Positions 1 to 8,562 of a DNA stretch of 37,511 bases are shown in pieces. The position numbers and the translations under genes are program-made. Under the pieces are notes generated by a model, which saw nothing but the letters and a program-made list of their open reading frames with translations, had not been told where the DNA came from and did no database searches. How positions within the stretch are numbered: the first letter of the stretch is position 1; each line of letters starts with the position of its first letter. This DNA comes from CALMEC01 sp964531025 (lineage in GTDB: Bacteria > Actinomycetota > Thermoleophilia > Miltoncostaeales > Miltoncostaeaceae), in NCBI GenBank assembly GCA_964531025.1, contig CAZHDY010000007.1, positions 1-37,511 on the forward strand, given 5' to 3'.

Positions 1-2
1 CC

Positions 3-1616
3 GTCGGCGGCGTCGGGGAGATCGGCAAGAACCACTATCTGATCGAGCACGACGGTCGCATCGTCGTCATCGACTGCGGCGTCAAGTTCCCCACGCACGA
101 CCAGCTGGGCGTCGACCTCGTCCTTCCGGACTTCGAGGTCCTGGAGGGACGTCACGACGCCATCGAGGCACTCGTCCTCACCCACGGGCACGAGGACCAC
201 ATCGGGGCCGTCCCGTACTTCATCAAGACCGTCGGCCGCGTTCCGATCCTGGGCACGAAGTTCACCCTCGCCCTGGTCAAGAGCAAGCTCGACGAGCACC
301 GTCTGGGGGACGTCGAGCTCATCGAGATCACTCCCGGGGAGCGCCGCACGCTCGGTCCGTTCGAGGCCGAGTTCATCCGGGTCTCGCACAGCATTCCGGA
401 TTGCGTCGCGGTCGCCCTCCGAACCCCGGTCGGCAACGTCCTCCACACCGGGGACTTCAAGTTCGACCAGGCGCCCATCGACAACGAGCCCACCGACGTG
501 GCCGCGCTGTCGCGGCTGGGCGACGAGGGGATCCTGCTCCTCCTGTCGGACTCGACCAACGCGGAGGTCCCCGGGACCATCGCGCCGGAGCGCGGAGTCG
601 GACCGGAGCTTCGCCGGCAGTTCGCTCAGGCGCCGGGACGCGTCATCGTCACCGCCTTCTCGTCGCACATCCACCGCGTGCAGCAGGTGCTCGACGCCGC
701 CCACCACGACGGACGCTACGTGGCGCTCGTCGGTCGCTCGCTGCTGCGGAACTTCAACATCGCCGTGAACCTCGGGATCATCCGTGTGCCGGGCGACGTG
801 CTGACAAACATCAAGCACATCGATCAGCGGCCCGACGACGAACTCGTCATCGTGACGACGGGTAGCCAGGGCGAGCCACTCTCCGGACTGCGGCGGATGG
901 CATACGGCGACCACCACCAGGTGACCATCAAGCCCACCGACACGGTCATCTTCAGCTCGCGCATCGTGCCGGGCAACGAGATCGCGGTCAACGAGACCAT
1001 GAACCGTCTCATCCGTTCCGGAGCAGAGGTCGTGAGCCCCGACGCCGCGCCCGTGCATGTCTCCGGACACGGCGCGGCCGACGAACTGCGCCTCATGCTG
1101 CGTCTCACGCGTCCGCGCTTCTTCGCGCCGATCCACGGCGAAGCCCGCCACCAGAAGGCACATGCCGCCCTCGGCCGCAGTGTCGGCATCGACGGGGCGG
1201 ACATCTTCCGCCTTGACAATGGCGACGTACTCGAGGTGACCAAGGACTCGGCCGCCGTCGTCGATCACCACGACATCGGTCTGATCTACGTGGACGGCCT
1301 GGGCATCGCCGATGTCGCCGACGGCATCCTGCGTGACCGGCGGCATCTGTCGGAGGACGGCCTCATCCTCGTGGTGGCCACGATCTCGTCAAGCGACGGA
1401 TCACCCGTCGGTGAGGTGGACGTCATCACCCGCGGTTTCGGTGCGGCCACCGACGAACTCGTCGAGGTGATCCGTGACGAGGCCGAGCGAAGCCTGAACG
1501 CCTCGGTGACCGAGGCCGACATGCTGAACCGCCTGCTCCACGACGCGGTGGCGTCGCTGGTCTGGAAACGCGCGCGGCAGCGGCCGCTGGTGCTTCCGGT
1601 CGTCGTCGAGGTCTGA
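3..1616 (+). CDS. rnj: Ribonuclease J (5' end lost)
   Basis: This is a metallo-beta-lactamase-fold RNase J with endo- and 5' exonuclease activity in cytoplasmic mRNA decay and rRNA maturation. The reading frame is open from base 3, so the start codon lies before the window; 537 codons are visible against a usual 550-560, so only a few dozen residues are missing. The visible start reads GGVGEIGKN, the conserved N-terminal turn. The zinc motif HGHEDHIG is near base 183, followed by the beta-CASP segment with LLSDSTN near base 544 and SGHGAADE near base 1063. The C-terminal dimerisation domain is present (TRGFG, then WKRARQRPLVLPVV at the end). It ends at TGA 1614-1616. Two minus-strand genes follow convergently. 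Family assignment is very secure; I infer the paralogue (J rather than J1/J2) only from its being the single copy seen. Confidence 0.96.
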   Translation, partial: VGGVGEIGKNHYLIEHDGRIVVIDCGVKFPTHDQLGVDLVLPDFEVLEGRHDAIEALVLTHGHEDHIGAVPYFIKTVGRVPILGTKFTLALVKSKLDEHRLGDVELIEITPGERRTLGPFEAEFIRVSHSIPDCVAVALRTPVGNVLHTGDFKFDQAPIDNEPTDVAALSRLGDEGILLLLSDSTNAEVPGTIAPERGVGPELRRQFAQAPGRVIVTAFSSHIHRVQQVLDAAHHDGRYVALVGRSLLRNFNIAVNLGIIRVPGDVLTNIKHIDQRPDDELVIVTTGSQGEPLSGLRRMAYGDHHQVTIKPTDTVIFSSRIVPGNEIAVNETMNRLIRSGAEVVSPDAAPVHVSGHGAADELRLMLRLTRPRFFAPIHGEARHQKAHAALGRSVGIDGADIFRLDNGDVLEVTKDSAAVVDHHDIGLIYVDGLGIADVADGILRDRRHLSEDGLILVVATISSSDGSPVGEVDVITRGFGAATDELVEVIRDEAERSLNASVTEADMLNRLLHDAVASLVWKRARQRPLVLPVVVEV

Positions 1617-1653
1617 TCCGCCGGCGGGGCCGTGGTCACCACGGCCCCGGCCG

Positions 1654-2400
1654 TCAGCGGTGACTGCCGCTCCGACGCCGCGACATGACGCCGGCCGCCG
1701 TGACGAGTCCGGCCGCCAGGGCGATCACGAGGACGTTCGCGATCTGCGATCCCGAGCGTCGCGGGCGATACCCGGACGCCGGGGGCGCCGCGGGTGAGGA
1801 GATCCTGTCCCGGTATCCCCGGGCGATCATGCTCAGATCGGCATCCGAGACCTGGTATTTCGGATGGATCATCAGGATGACGGCCGCCCGGTCGTCCTCC
1901 ACGATGAGCAGGTCGTTTTTCTCGCTCTCCGAACGACCGACGCTGCGCCAGATGCGGTGGGTCCCCGCCTCCACGTCCGCGTCGCCCACTCCGCCCTCTT
2001 GGACGACGCCCTGGACGAACAGCGACGCGTAGCCCGCGGTACCGGTCGTGAAGATCATCTCGACCGCCGCCGACCCTCCGTCGATCCGGAGATCTCGGAA
2101 CGACATGTGTGAATCACTCGCGCTGAGATCGGCCTTCGAGACGTCGAACATCGACGGGTCGATCTCCACGCTCTCGAACGCGGGCAGCCCGTTGAGAGCG
2201 GTCGCCCTGAGCCCGATCGGATCGGGGATCTCACCGCTGGCGGAGAGAGCTGGGACAAGGGTGAGCCATACGAGGAGCACGGCGACGAAGGCGATGATGC
2301 GGGCTGCCCCGCTCCGTTCGCCCGGATCGGTGCGCGAGAGAAGGTGTCCCTCACCGGGCATGAGATCCGCGGAGCGACCGCAAAGACGCGAGACGTGCAC
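1654..2400 (-). CDS. Hypothetical membrane-anchored protein, paralogue of the upstream gene
   Basis: I do not recognise this family. The predicted protein has 248 residues: an N-terminal hydrophobic segment (about residues 34-55) that could be a signal peptide or anchor, an extracytoplasmic domain of about 150 residues, a Pro/Ala linker, one C-terminal membrane helix (SQIANVLVIALAAG) and a short RRR-containing tail. It is 9 bases downstream of a gene with the same plan, and the C-terminal halves look alike: DADLSMIARGYRDR here against TDDQLRRIAETYRPR there, and IANVLVIALAAG against IVNILVILFAAG. This suggests a tandem duplication. The start is uncertain: GTG at 2400 follows the upstream stop closely, ATG at 2361 is an alternative, and neither has a clear ribosome binding site. 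High G+C at third positions supports a real gene. Confidence 0.75.
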   Translation of the reverse strand: MHVSRLCGRSADLMPGEGHLLSRTDPGERSGAARIIAFVAVLLVWLTLVPALSASGEIPDPIGLRATALNGLPAFESVEIDPSMFDVSKADLSASDSHMSFRDLRIDGGSAAVEMIFTTGTAGYASLFVQGVVQEGGVGDADVEAGTHRIWRSVGRSESEKNDLLIVEDDRAAVILMIHPKYQVSDADLSMIARGYRDRISSPAAPPASGYRPRRSGSQIANVLVIALAAGLVTAAGVMSRRRSGSHR

Positions 2401-2409
2401 GATCAGATG

Positions 2410-3165
2410 TCAGGCGACCGAGGCCGGCGGCCCGGGAGTGGCGAGTGCCTCGAACGTGTCCTGGTCCCCGTCGTCGGCGGGACCGGAGCCGTCATCGCCC
2501 GCCGACGGACGACGCGACGCCAGGTAGACGGCCGTGGCCATGCCGGCCGCGAACAGGATGACGAGGATGTTCACGATCACCGAACCGGAACCACCGGGGC
2601 CGTCGGACGTCGCCGCTCCTGGGGCGGCGGCCAGCCGTGGGCGGTAGGTCTCGGCGATCCGGCGGAGCTGGTCGTCGGTCAGGTCCACGGTGGCGGCGAG
2701 AGCGAGGTAGACCACGCCGTCGCCGCCGGTGACGCCGATGCCGTTCAGGGCCATCGTCCCGTCGGCCGACACCTGGCCGCGCCAGATCGCGTAGCCGTCG
2801 CCCTCGATGGCCGGGGCGCCGAGGTCGCTGGTGAAGCCGTTCAGGATCTCCGGCCCGAAGGCCGGGTCGTCGAAGGTTGCGATGACCTCACGGCCGATCG
2901 TGACCCCGCCGGAGGTGAAGTCGCGAACCGCGGCCTTCATGATGCCCGCCTGCACCGACTCCCGGCTTCGGGCCGGAAGGACGTCCACGGGCTGGTCGCT
3001 CGCCGTGGTGTTCGCCGGGAGCGCCGGAATCGTGTCCGGGCGGACCGTCGCGGGGTCCGTCGCCGCCGATGCCGTACCGGTGGCGCCGAGCAGGACGAGG
3101 ACGGCGGCCAGCAGCGTGCGGCGGACCGCTGTGCGAAGAGGGAGGCAACGCATCAGTTCCATCAT
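2410..3165 (-). CDS. Hypothetical exported protein with C-terminal membrane anchor
   Basis: I do not recognise this family. The protein begins with a basic region and a typical signal peptide (TLLAAVLVLLGATGTASA), then a domain of about 165 residues, a Gly/Ser/Pro linker, one membrane helix (IVNILVILFAAGMATAVYLA) and an acidic cytoplasmic tail of about 35 residues. It would sit outside the membrane with a small inner tail. I chose ATG 3165 because AGGG lies six bases upstream; the frame is open to 3231, and ATG 3171 or 3162 are possible. It is followed nine bases later by its shorter paralogue. The pair lies between RNase J and ftsK, convergent with the first and divergent from the second. 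No enzyme motif is visible. Confidence 0.78.
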   Translation of the reverse strand: MMELMRCLPLRTAVRRTLLAAVLVLLGATGTASAATDPATVRPDTIPALPANTTASDQPVDVLPARSRESVQAGIMKAAVRDFTSGGVTIGREVIATFDDPAFGPEILNGFTSDLGAPAIEGDGYAIWRGQVSADGTMALNGIGVTGGDGVVYLALAATVDLTDDQLRRIAETYRPRLAAAPGAATSDGPGGSGSVIVNILVILFAAGMATAVYLASRRPSAGDDGSGPADDGDQDTFEALATPGPPASVA

Positions 3166-3362
3166 CGTCATCCCTGAGCCGATTCTTGAGGCCTCGCCGT
3201 CGATGATCCTCCAGTACCTCGTATGCGGCATCCGGACGTCCCCGTCATGTCCATTTCCCGGCGTTGCCGTGCGTTCCGGCGTGGCCCGGGCAGGATTTCA
3301 CATGGCGATGGCCAAAGCTGAACATCTGAGGGGGCTCGCCCGCTTTCGACACACGAGGATCC

Positions 3363-5852
3363 ATGGCTTCGACCACGACGGCAGCACGCAGACGAAAGAA
3401 GACGGGGTCGCGACGCGGCAACGAACGCGCCGCGATGCAACGACGCGAGATCATCGGACTCGGACTGCTCGGGCTCGGTGCGTTCCTCGCCATGACCCTG
3501 TTCGTCGGGGTCTCGGTCGGCCCGGTCGGTGAGGGGCTCGAGACGGCAGTACGCCTCTTCGTGGGACGCGGCGTCGCCCTCGCTCCGTTGGTCCTGGTCG
3601 CCATCGGGATCGCGCTCATCTTCGACCACGAGATCCTGCGCCGCGCGCCGTTCCGGGCCGGGGTCATCGTCCTCACGTGCGCCGGGACCCTGGCACTCGC
3701 CGCGGGCTCCCTGGGGCTCGGAGGGCGCGCGCGCGCCGGTTGGTTCGACTCGACCGTCATGCAGGGACGTGGCGGTGTCCTCGGCGAGATCCAGTACTAC
3801 GTGACCGGCAACGCGGTCGGCGACATCGGCACGACGATCCTGGTCGTGCTGGCGCTCATCGCGGGAGCCATTCTCGTGACCGGCGCGTCCCTGTCCCTCG
3901 TCCTGCGCAACTCCGGTCGTCGGGCGGCCGTCGCGGGCCGTGTCGTGGGTCGTGGCGCGAAGAGGGTCACGGCGGGCGCCGTACAGGGCGGCCAGCGACT
4001 GGGCGAACAGGTCCGTCAGCTCCGTGAGGAACGCCAGCAGGATGCACCGCAGCTCCGCGCGGTCGATTCGCCGTCGGCACCCGCCCGCCCGCGCGGCGGG
4101 AAGGACGACGCGACGGCGGAGCCTCTCGACGGCGCCGATCAGTTCCCGGACATCTTCGCGGTGTCGGGCACCCTTCCGCCCTCGCCGGCGCTCGGCGCCG
4201 ACGCGACCGCGTTCGACGGCGTGACCCCGACGGCGGGACCGTCCGCGGTGGCGCCGCGTCCACGGCAGACCGAGATCCCCGTCGCGCCCGAGGACGAGAC
4301 CACGTCGGAGTCGGCACCCGTCCGCCCCCAGCCCGCCCCGCCGTCGTCCCGACCGGCCACGGCGAAGACGCGGACGGCCGGACCCGGCTACCGCGCTCCG
4401 TCGCTGGGTCTTCTGGCGCGATCCGAGGGCGAGACCACCCAGCCGGCGTCGGTCATCAAGGAGACCAGCCAGCAGCTCGTCGAGACCCTCGGGCACTTCG
4501 GGGTGCAGGCCGAGGTCACCGACGCCGTCAGCGGTCCCCGCGTCACCCGCTACGAGCTCCAGCTTGCGCCCGGTACCAAGGTCAGCCGTGTGACCGCGCT
4601 CCGTGACGACCTGGCCTACGCGCTGGCGGCACGGGAGGAGATCCGGATCCTGGCGCCCATCCCGGGCAAGCAGGCGGTCGGGGTCGAGGTCGCCAACCCC
4701 AACGCGAACCTGGTGACCCTCGGCGACATCTTCCGGGACTTCCCCGAGAACGCCGGTCCGCTCATGGCCTGGCTGGGCATCGACATCGGTGGCAGTGCGG
4801 TCTACCTGGACCTCGCCCGCATGCCGCACATCCTCATCGCCGGCTCGACCGGAACCGGCAAGAGTGTCTGCCTGAACGTGGTGCTCGCGTCCATCCTGCT
4901 GCGCGCGACCCCGGACGACCTCCGGATCATCCTGATCGATCCCAAGAAGGTCGAGCTCAATCACTACGAGGGGATCCCGCACCTCCTCACGCCGGTCGTC
5001 ACGAACATGAAGAACGCGTCGGCCGTCCTTCAGAACGTGGTCCGTGAGATGGAGAGCCGGTACGAGCTCATGGGGCAGGACCGCGCGCGCAACATCCGCG
5101 ACTGGAACCAGACGCGCGCCGCCCGCGGTGACAAGCCGATCCCGATGATCCTCGTGCTCATCGACGAGCTCGCCGACCTCATGATGGTCGCGCCGGCCGA
5201 GGTCGAGGACGCCATCATCCGTCTCGCGCAGAAGAGCCGCGCCGTCGGCATCCACCTTGTCCTGGCCACGCAGCGGCCGTCGGTCGACGTCATCACCGGC
5301 ATGATCAAGGCCAACGTCCCGTCGCGCATCGCGTTCGCGGTCTCGTCCCAGATCGACTCCCGGGTCATCCTCGACGCCACGGGTGCCGAGAGCCTCCTGG
5401 GCAGCGGTGACATGCTCTTCCGGCCGATCGGGACCTCGCGGCTGCAGCGTCTCCAGGGCGCCTACGTCTCGGAGGAGGAGATCCTGGCGATCACCGATCA
5501 CTGGCGCGAGCAGGGTAAGCCGGAGATGCGTGACGACCTCCTCGAGCGTCCCGAGGTTCCGGAGGAGGATCCGCTCGATCCGGACGCCGACGAGCTGATC
5601 GGCAAGGCCGTGGAGCTCGTCGTCTCGCAGGGCACCGCATCCGTGTCCCTTCTCCAGCGGCGTCTGGGCGTGGGATACGCGCGTGCCGGCCGCCTGGTGG
5701 ACATGATGGAGCGCATGGGGGTCATCTCCGGACACGAGGGCTCGAAGCCGCGGACCGTCCTGATCGGAGAGGGCGACGTCGACCGCGTGCTGCGCCGTAC
5801 GCCCGCCGAACCGGACATCGACGACGAGGACTCCGTGCCCGAGGTCGCCTGA
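3363..5852 (+). CDS. ftsK: DNA translocase FtsK/SpoIIIE
   Basis: This hexameric ATPase pumps the chromosome termini through the closing septum and activates dimer resolution. The 829-residue protein has the full family architecture. A basic N-terminus leads to four membrane helices (about residues 30-50, 66-88, 96-118 and 150-178), then a Pro/Ala-rich linker to about 350, then the motor with Walker A GSTGTGKS at 494-501 and Walker B ILVLIDELADL around 600. The C-terminal winged-helix gamma domain (ELIGKAVELVV onward) reads polar KOPS-type sequences in known members. ATG 3363 follows GAGG at a short spacing. A RodZ-like gene follows 62 bases downstream, the order commonly seen ahead of cinA and recA in Gram-positive bacteria. 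Confidence 0.97.
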   Translation: MASTTTAARRRKKTGSRRGNERAAMQRREIIGLGLLGLGAFLAMTLFVGVSVGPVGEGLETAVRLFVGRGVALAPLVLVAIGIALIFDHEILRRAPFRAGVIVLTCAGTLALAAGSLGLGGRARAGWFDSTVMQGRGGVLGEIQYYVTGNAVGDIGTTILVVLALIAGAILVTGASLSLVLRNSGRRAAVAGRVVGRGAKRVTAGAVQGGQRLGEQVRQLREERQQDAPQLRAVDSPSAPARPRGGKDDATAEPLDGADQFPDIFAVSGTLPPSPALGADATAFDGVTPTAGPSAVAPRPRQTEIPVAPEDETTSESAPVRPQPAPPSSRPATAKTRTAGPGYRAPSLGLLARSEGETTQPASVIKETSQQLVETLGHFGVQAEVTDAVSGPRVTRYELQLAPGTKVSRVTALRDDLAYALAAREEIRILAPIPGKQAVGVEVANPNANLVTLGDIFRDFPENAGPLMAWLGIDIGGSAVYLDLARMPHILIAGSTGTGKSVCLNVVLASILLRATPDDLRIILIDPKKVELNHYEGIPHLLTPVVTNMKNASAVLQNVVREMESRYELMGQDRARNIRDWNQTRAARGDKPIPMILVLIDELADLMMVAPAEVEDAIIRLAQKSRAVGIHLVLATQRPSVDVITGMIKANVPSRIAFAVSSQIDSRVILDATGAESLLGSGDMLFRPIGTSRLQRLQGAYVSEEEILAITDHWREQGKPEMRDDLLERPEVPEEDPLDPDADELIGKAVELVVSQGTASVSLLQRRLGVGYARAGRLVDMMERMGVISGHEGSKPRTVLIGEGDVDRVLRRTPAEPDIDDEDSVPEVA

Positions 5853-5914
5853 TGCGGGCCGGGTATCCGCTAGCGTGACGGTCCGCTTCACACCGGAGGG
5901 CGGGGCACGCTTTC

Positions 5915-6601
5915 ATGCTTGAGATCGGCAACACGCTTCGCGAGGCGCGCATGCGCCGCAACCTCGACATCATCGATTGCGAGTCCGCGACCAAGATCCG
6001 CGGCAAGTATCTCCGTGCCCTCGAGGAGGAGCACTTCGAGATGCTGCCGGGACCGACGTACGTCCGGGGCTTCCTGCGCACGTACTCGGACCACCTCGGT
6101 CTGGACGGTCGCCTGGTCGTCGAGCAGTACGAGTCGCAGTTCGAGCGTCCCCGGGAGCAGAGCGCACACGAGGAACACCTCCGCCGTAACCGGTCACGTC
6201 GGCGCAGCCGGGAGGGGCGCATACTCGCCATCGTCGCCGTGCTTGTCCTCACCTGTGCCGTCGGCGTCTGGATCGTGACGGCATCGACCGGTACCGGGAC
6301 CGCGAGCGAGACCACGCCCAGCGAGAACCAGCACACGTCGCTCGAACTGCGGTTCCTGACGCAGTCGCAGGACATCGAGCTGCACGTCCACAAGGAGTCG
6401 GAGACCGGATCGCCCATCATCGACCCGGTCCGTCTCGTGCCGAACCGGCCCGAGGAGCTGACGGTCGCCCCGCCCGTCTGGATCCGGATGAGCATGCCCA
6501 ACCACGTCACCCTCTCCGTGAACAAGGCTCCCGTGACCATCCCCACGGGAGCCACGGCCTTCCGTGTGGTGGGCGAGGGCCGGATCGAAGTCGACCCGTG
6601 A
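5915..6601 (+). CDS. RodZ-like helix-turn-helix membrane protein
   Basis: The 228-residue protein starts with a Cro/C1-like helix-turn-helix of the RodZ type (IGNTLREARMRRNLDI, then ATKIRGKYLRALEEE and the diagnostic PGPTYVRGFLRTYS). A basic stretch (RRNRSRRRSREGR) precedes a single membrane helix (ILAIVAVLVLTCAVGVWIV, about 104-122) and a periplasmic domain of the DUF4115 type. RodZ couples MreB filaments to the cell-wall machinery; no mreB is in the window, so a cell-shape role is an inference. A possible -10 TAGCGT lies at 5871-5876, and GGAGGG at 5896 is far from the start. The stop overlaps the cinA GTG (GTGA), so the two are probably translationally coupled. Confidence 0.88.
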   Translation: MLEIGNTLREARMRRNLDIIDCESATKIRGKYLRALEEEHFEMLPGPTYVRGFLRTYSDHLGLDGRLVVEQYESQFERPREQSAHEEHLRRNRSRRRSREGRILAIVAVLVLTCAVGVWIVTASTGTGTASETTPSENQHTSLELRFLTQSQDIELHVHKESETGSPIIDPVRLVPNRPEELTVAPPVWIRMSMPNHVTLSVNKAPVTIPTGATAFRVVGEGRIEVDP

Positions 6602-7857
6602 CGGCTGCGGTGTCCGATGCCGTCCGGGCGGCGATCGTGGTCACCGGAGACGAGGTGCTGTCCGGGCGGGTGAGGGACGAGAACGGCCCGTTCATCTCGG
6701 CGTATCTGGGGGAGGCCGGGTGCGATGTGCAGCGGATCGTGATCGTCGGCGATGCCATGGAGCGGCTCGTTGCGGTCATCCGCGCCCAGGTCGACGCCGG
6801 GATGCGCCTGATCGTGGTGTCCGGCGGACTCGGTCCGACGGCGGACGACCGGACCATGGAGGCCGTGGCCACCGTGGCGGGCGTACCGCTCGAACGTGAT
6901 GACGAAGCGCTCGCCATGGTCCGGGAACGGATACGTGGACTGCGCGGCCGGGTACGGCTCAGCGACGACGACTTCGACCGCACCCAGGTGAAGCAGGCGC
7001 TCCTGCCGCGGGGTGCGGTCGTGCTGCCTCCCGTCGGCACCGCACCCGGTTGCGTCGTTCGCACCGGCGGTGCCGACATCGTGGTGCTCCCCGGTCCGCC
7101 GTCCGAGCTCCGGCCCATGTGGCGGGATCTCTGCCGATCGGGACCGATCACCGGACTTCTCACCGCGATCCAGAGGGACGACCACCGGACACTTCGTCTG
7201 TGGTGGGTGACCGAGGCCGAGCTCATCGTGGCCTTCGACGGGCTCCCGCGAGAGGTGGTCGACCGAATCGGCACCTACACGCGTCACGGCGAACTGGAGA
7301 TCGTGGTGCCGGAGGACGTGGCCGACACGGTCGAGGAGATGCTCCGGACCCGGCTGGGGGAGGCGCTCTTCTCCGTCGACGGACGCCATGTCGACGAGAT
7401 CGTGGCGACCGCCCTCGTCGGGCGTGACGAGACCCTGGCGGTCGCGGAGTCGTGTACCGGTGGTGCACTGGGGGCGCGCATCGTCGGCCGGCCCGGCGCA
7501 TCCCACTGGTTCACCGGTGGCGTGATCTCCTACTCCAACGACGTCAAGGTGGCCTGCCTGGGCGTCGAACCCGCCGCCATCGAGACGCACGGCGCGGTCA
7601 GTGAGATCGTCGCGGTCCAGATGGCCGAGGGTGCACGGGCGGCCGGCGTCGCGGACTGGGGGGTCTCCATCACCGGGGTCGCGGGACCGGACGGCGGGAC
7701 CGACGAGAAGCCGGTGGGCACGGTCTGGGTCGGCGTCGCCGGTCCGGACGGTGCCGACGCCCGGCACTTCCATTTCCCGGCGACCGAACGGGACGTCATC
7801 CAGCGGCGTGCGGTGACGGCCGCACTCCACCGGCTGCGGATCCGGCTGGGCGCGTAG
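6598..7857 (+). CDS. cinA: CinA family protein, nicotinamide-nucleotide amidohydrolase
   Basis: The 419-residue protein has both domains of full-length CinA. The N-terminal half is the MoCF/COG1058 domain (VVTGDEVLSGRVRDENG and VVSGGLGPTADDRT), an ADP-ribose pyrophosphatase in studied members. The C-terminal half is the PncC amidohydrolase domain (LAVAESCTGG, then SYSNDVK and ITGVAGPDGG), which deamidates NMN to NaMN. The likely role is pyridine-nucleotide salvage. It starts with GTG 6598 inside the RodZ stop codon. The gene for phosphatidylglycerophosphate synthase, often found between rodZ and cinA, is absent here. The next gene, thpR, begins 114 bases later behind its own possible promoter. 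Confidence 0.94.
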   Translation: MTAAVSDAVRAAIVVTGDEVLSGRVRDENGPFISAYLGEAGCDVQRIVIVGDAMERLVAVIRAQVDAGMRLIVVSGGLGPTADDRTMEAVATVAGVPLERDDEALAMVRERIRGLRGRVRLSDDDFDRTQVKQALLPRGAVVLPPVGTAPGCVVRTGGADIVVLPGPPSELRPMWRDLCRSGPITGLLTAIQRDDHRTLRLWWVTEAELIVAFDGLPREVVDRIGTYTRHGELEIVVPEDVADTVEEMLRTRLGEALFSVDGRHVDEIVATALVGRDETLAVAESCTGGALGARIVGRPGASHWFTGGVISYSNDVKVACLGVEPAAIETHGAVSEIVAVQMAEGARAAGVADWGVSITGVAGPDGGTDEKPVGTVWVGVAGPDGADARHFHFPATERDVIQRRAVTAALHRLRIRLGA

Positions 7858-7971
7858 CGCAGGACCGGTGGTCGACGCGTCGCGCGTCGTGTGAACGGTA
7901 TGGCGTCGTCGCGATGTCGGCACGTCGATCGCACAAGCGGACTCAGGTCCGCGGGCTACGGTGTGCGGTGC

Positions 7972-8562
7972 ATGGTGATGACGGCGCTTCCCACCGACCG
8001 GCTCTTTGTCGCGCTCGACCTTCCGGACGAGGCCCGTGACCTCCTGTTGAGGGACGCCGTCGTCCTGCGTGACCTTCCTCGGGTACGCATCGTCCCCCGT
8101 GACAACCTCCATGTCACCGTCCGCTTCGTCGGACGGCTCGACGCGGACCCGACGCCCGAGATGTGGGCGGATCTCTTCGACGCGCTCGCCGGCCCGGTCC
8201 ACAGGATCCGGCTGGGCCGATGGATGGCGCGTCCGGCCGCGGGACGGGCACGTCTGGTCGTCGCCGAGGCCATCGACGAGGGCGGGTGGTTGGAGGCCCA
8301 TGCGGAGCGCATCGACTCGGTGGTCGATCGGTATGCCGCCCAGGGGCGTACGCACCCGTTCCGGCCACATGTCACCGTCGCCCGGTTCAGTCGTCCGACC
8401 CCTGTGAGAAGGTACCCGCATCAGGAACACGAACATGTGTTCGACATCGACCGGATCTCCCTCTATCATTCGGAGATCAGCGGATCCGGTCCCCCGACCT
8501 ACCGATCGCTCATGACGGTTCCCCTCGTACAGAGCCCCGAAAGGAAGACTTCCGATGGATAA
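7972..8562 (+). CDS. thpR: RNA 2',3'-cyclic phosphodiesterase (2H family)
   Basis: This is a 2H phosphoesterase of the LigT/ThpR type, which opens 2',3'-cyclic phosphates on RNA and was first described as a 2'-5' RNA ligase. Both catalytic HxTx motifs are visible: HVTVRFVG in the first half and HVTVARFS in the second. The start RLFVALDLPDEARD is typical. I chose ATG 7972; ATG 7978 is possible, and the frame is open upstream to GTG 7891 but without homology. A -10-like TACGGT at 7957-7962 lies nine bases before the start, consistent with a nearly leaderless mRNA. The last eight bases overlap recA, and the 3' part holds the recA promoter and SOS box. Confidence 0.9.
   Translation: MVMTALPTDRLFVALDLPDEARDLLLRDAVVLRDLPRVRIVPRDNLHVTVRFVGRLDADPTPEMWADLFDALAGPVHRIRLGRWMARPAAGRARLVVAEAIDEGGWLEAHAERIDSVVDRYAAQGRTHPFRPHVTVARFSRPTPVRRYPHQEHEHVFDIDRISLYHSEISGSGPPTYRSLMTVPLVQSPERKTSDG
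8431..8469 (+). promoter_or_regulatory. SOS (LexA) box and recA promoter inside thpR
   Basis: GAAC-ATGT-GTTC at 8431-8442 is a perfect 4+4 inverted repeat, extended to CGAAC...GTTCG. It matches the Gram-positive and mycobacterial LexA site (GAAC-N4-GTTC). It overlaps a -35-like TTCGAC at 8440-8445; 18 bases later comes TATCAT at 8464-8469, five of six to the -10 consensus. Transcription would start near 8476, giving a leader of about 80 bases before recA. LexA binding here would block the -35. The element lies entirely within thpR codons. Confidence 0.85.

Noticed and set aside
3168..5891. Open minus-strand frame of 907 codons opposite ftsK
   Set aside because: It is the mirror of ftsK codons in very GC-rich DNA, has a charged low-complexity translation (many Arg, Asp, Glu, Gly) and no recognisable domain.
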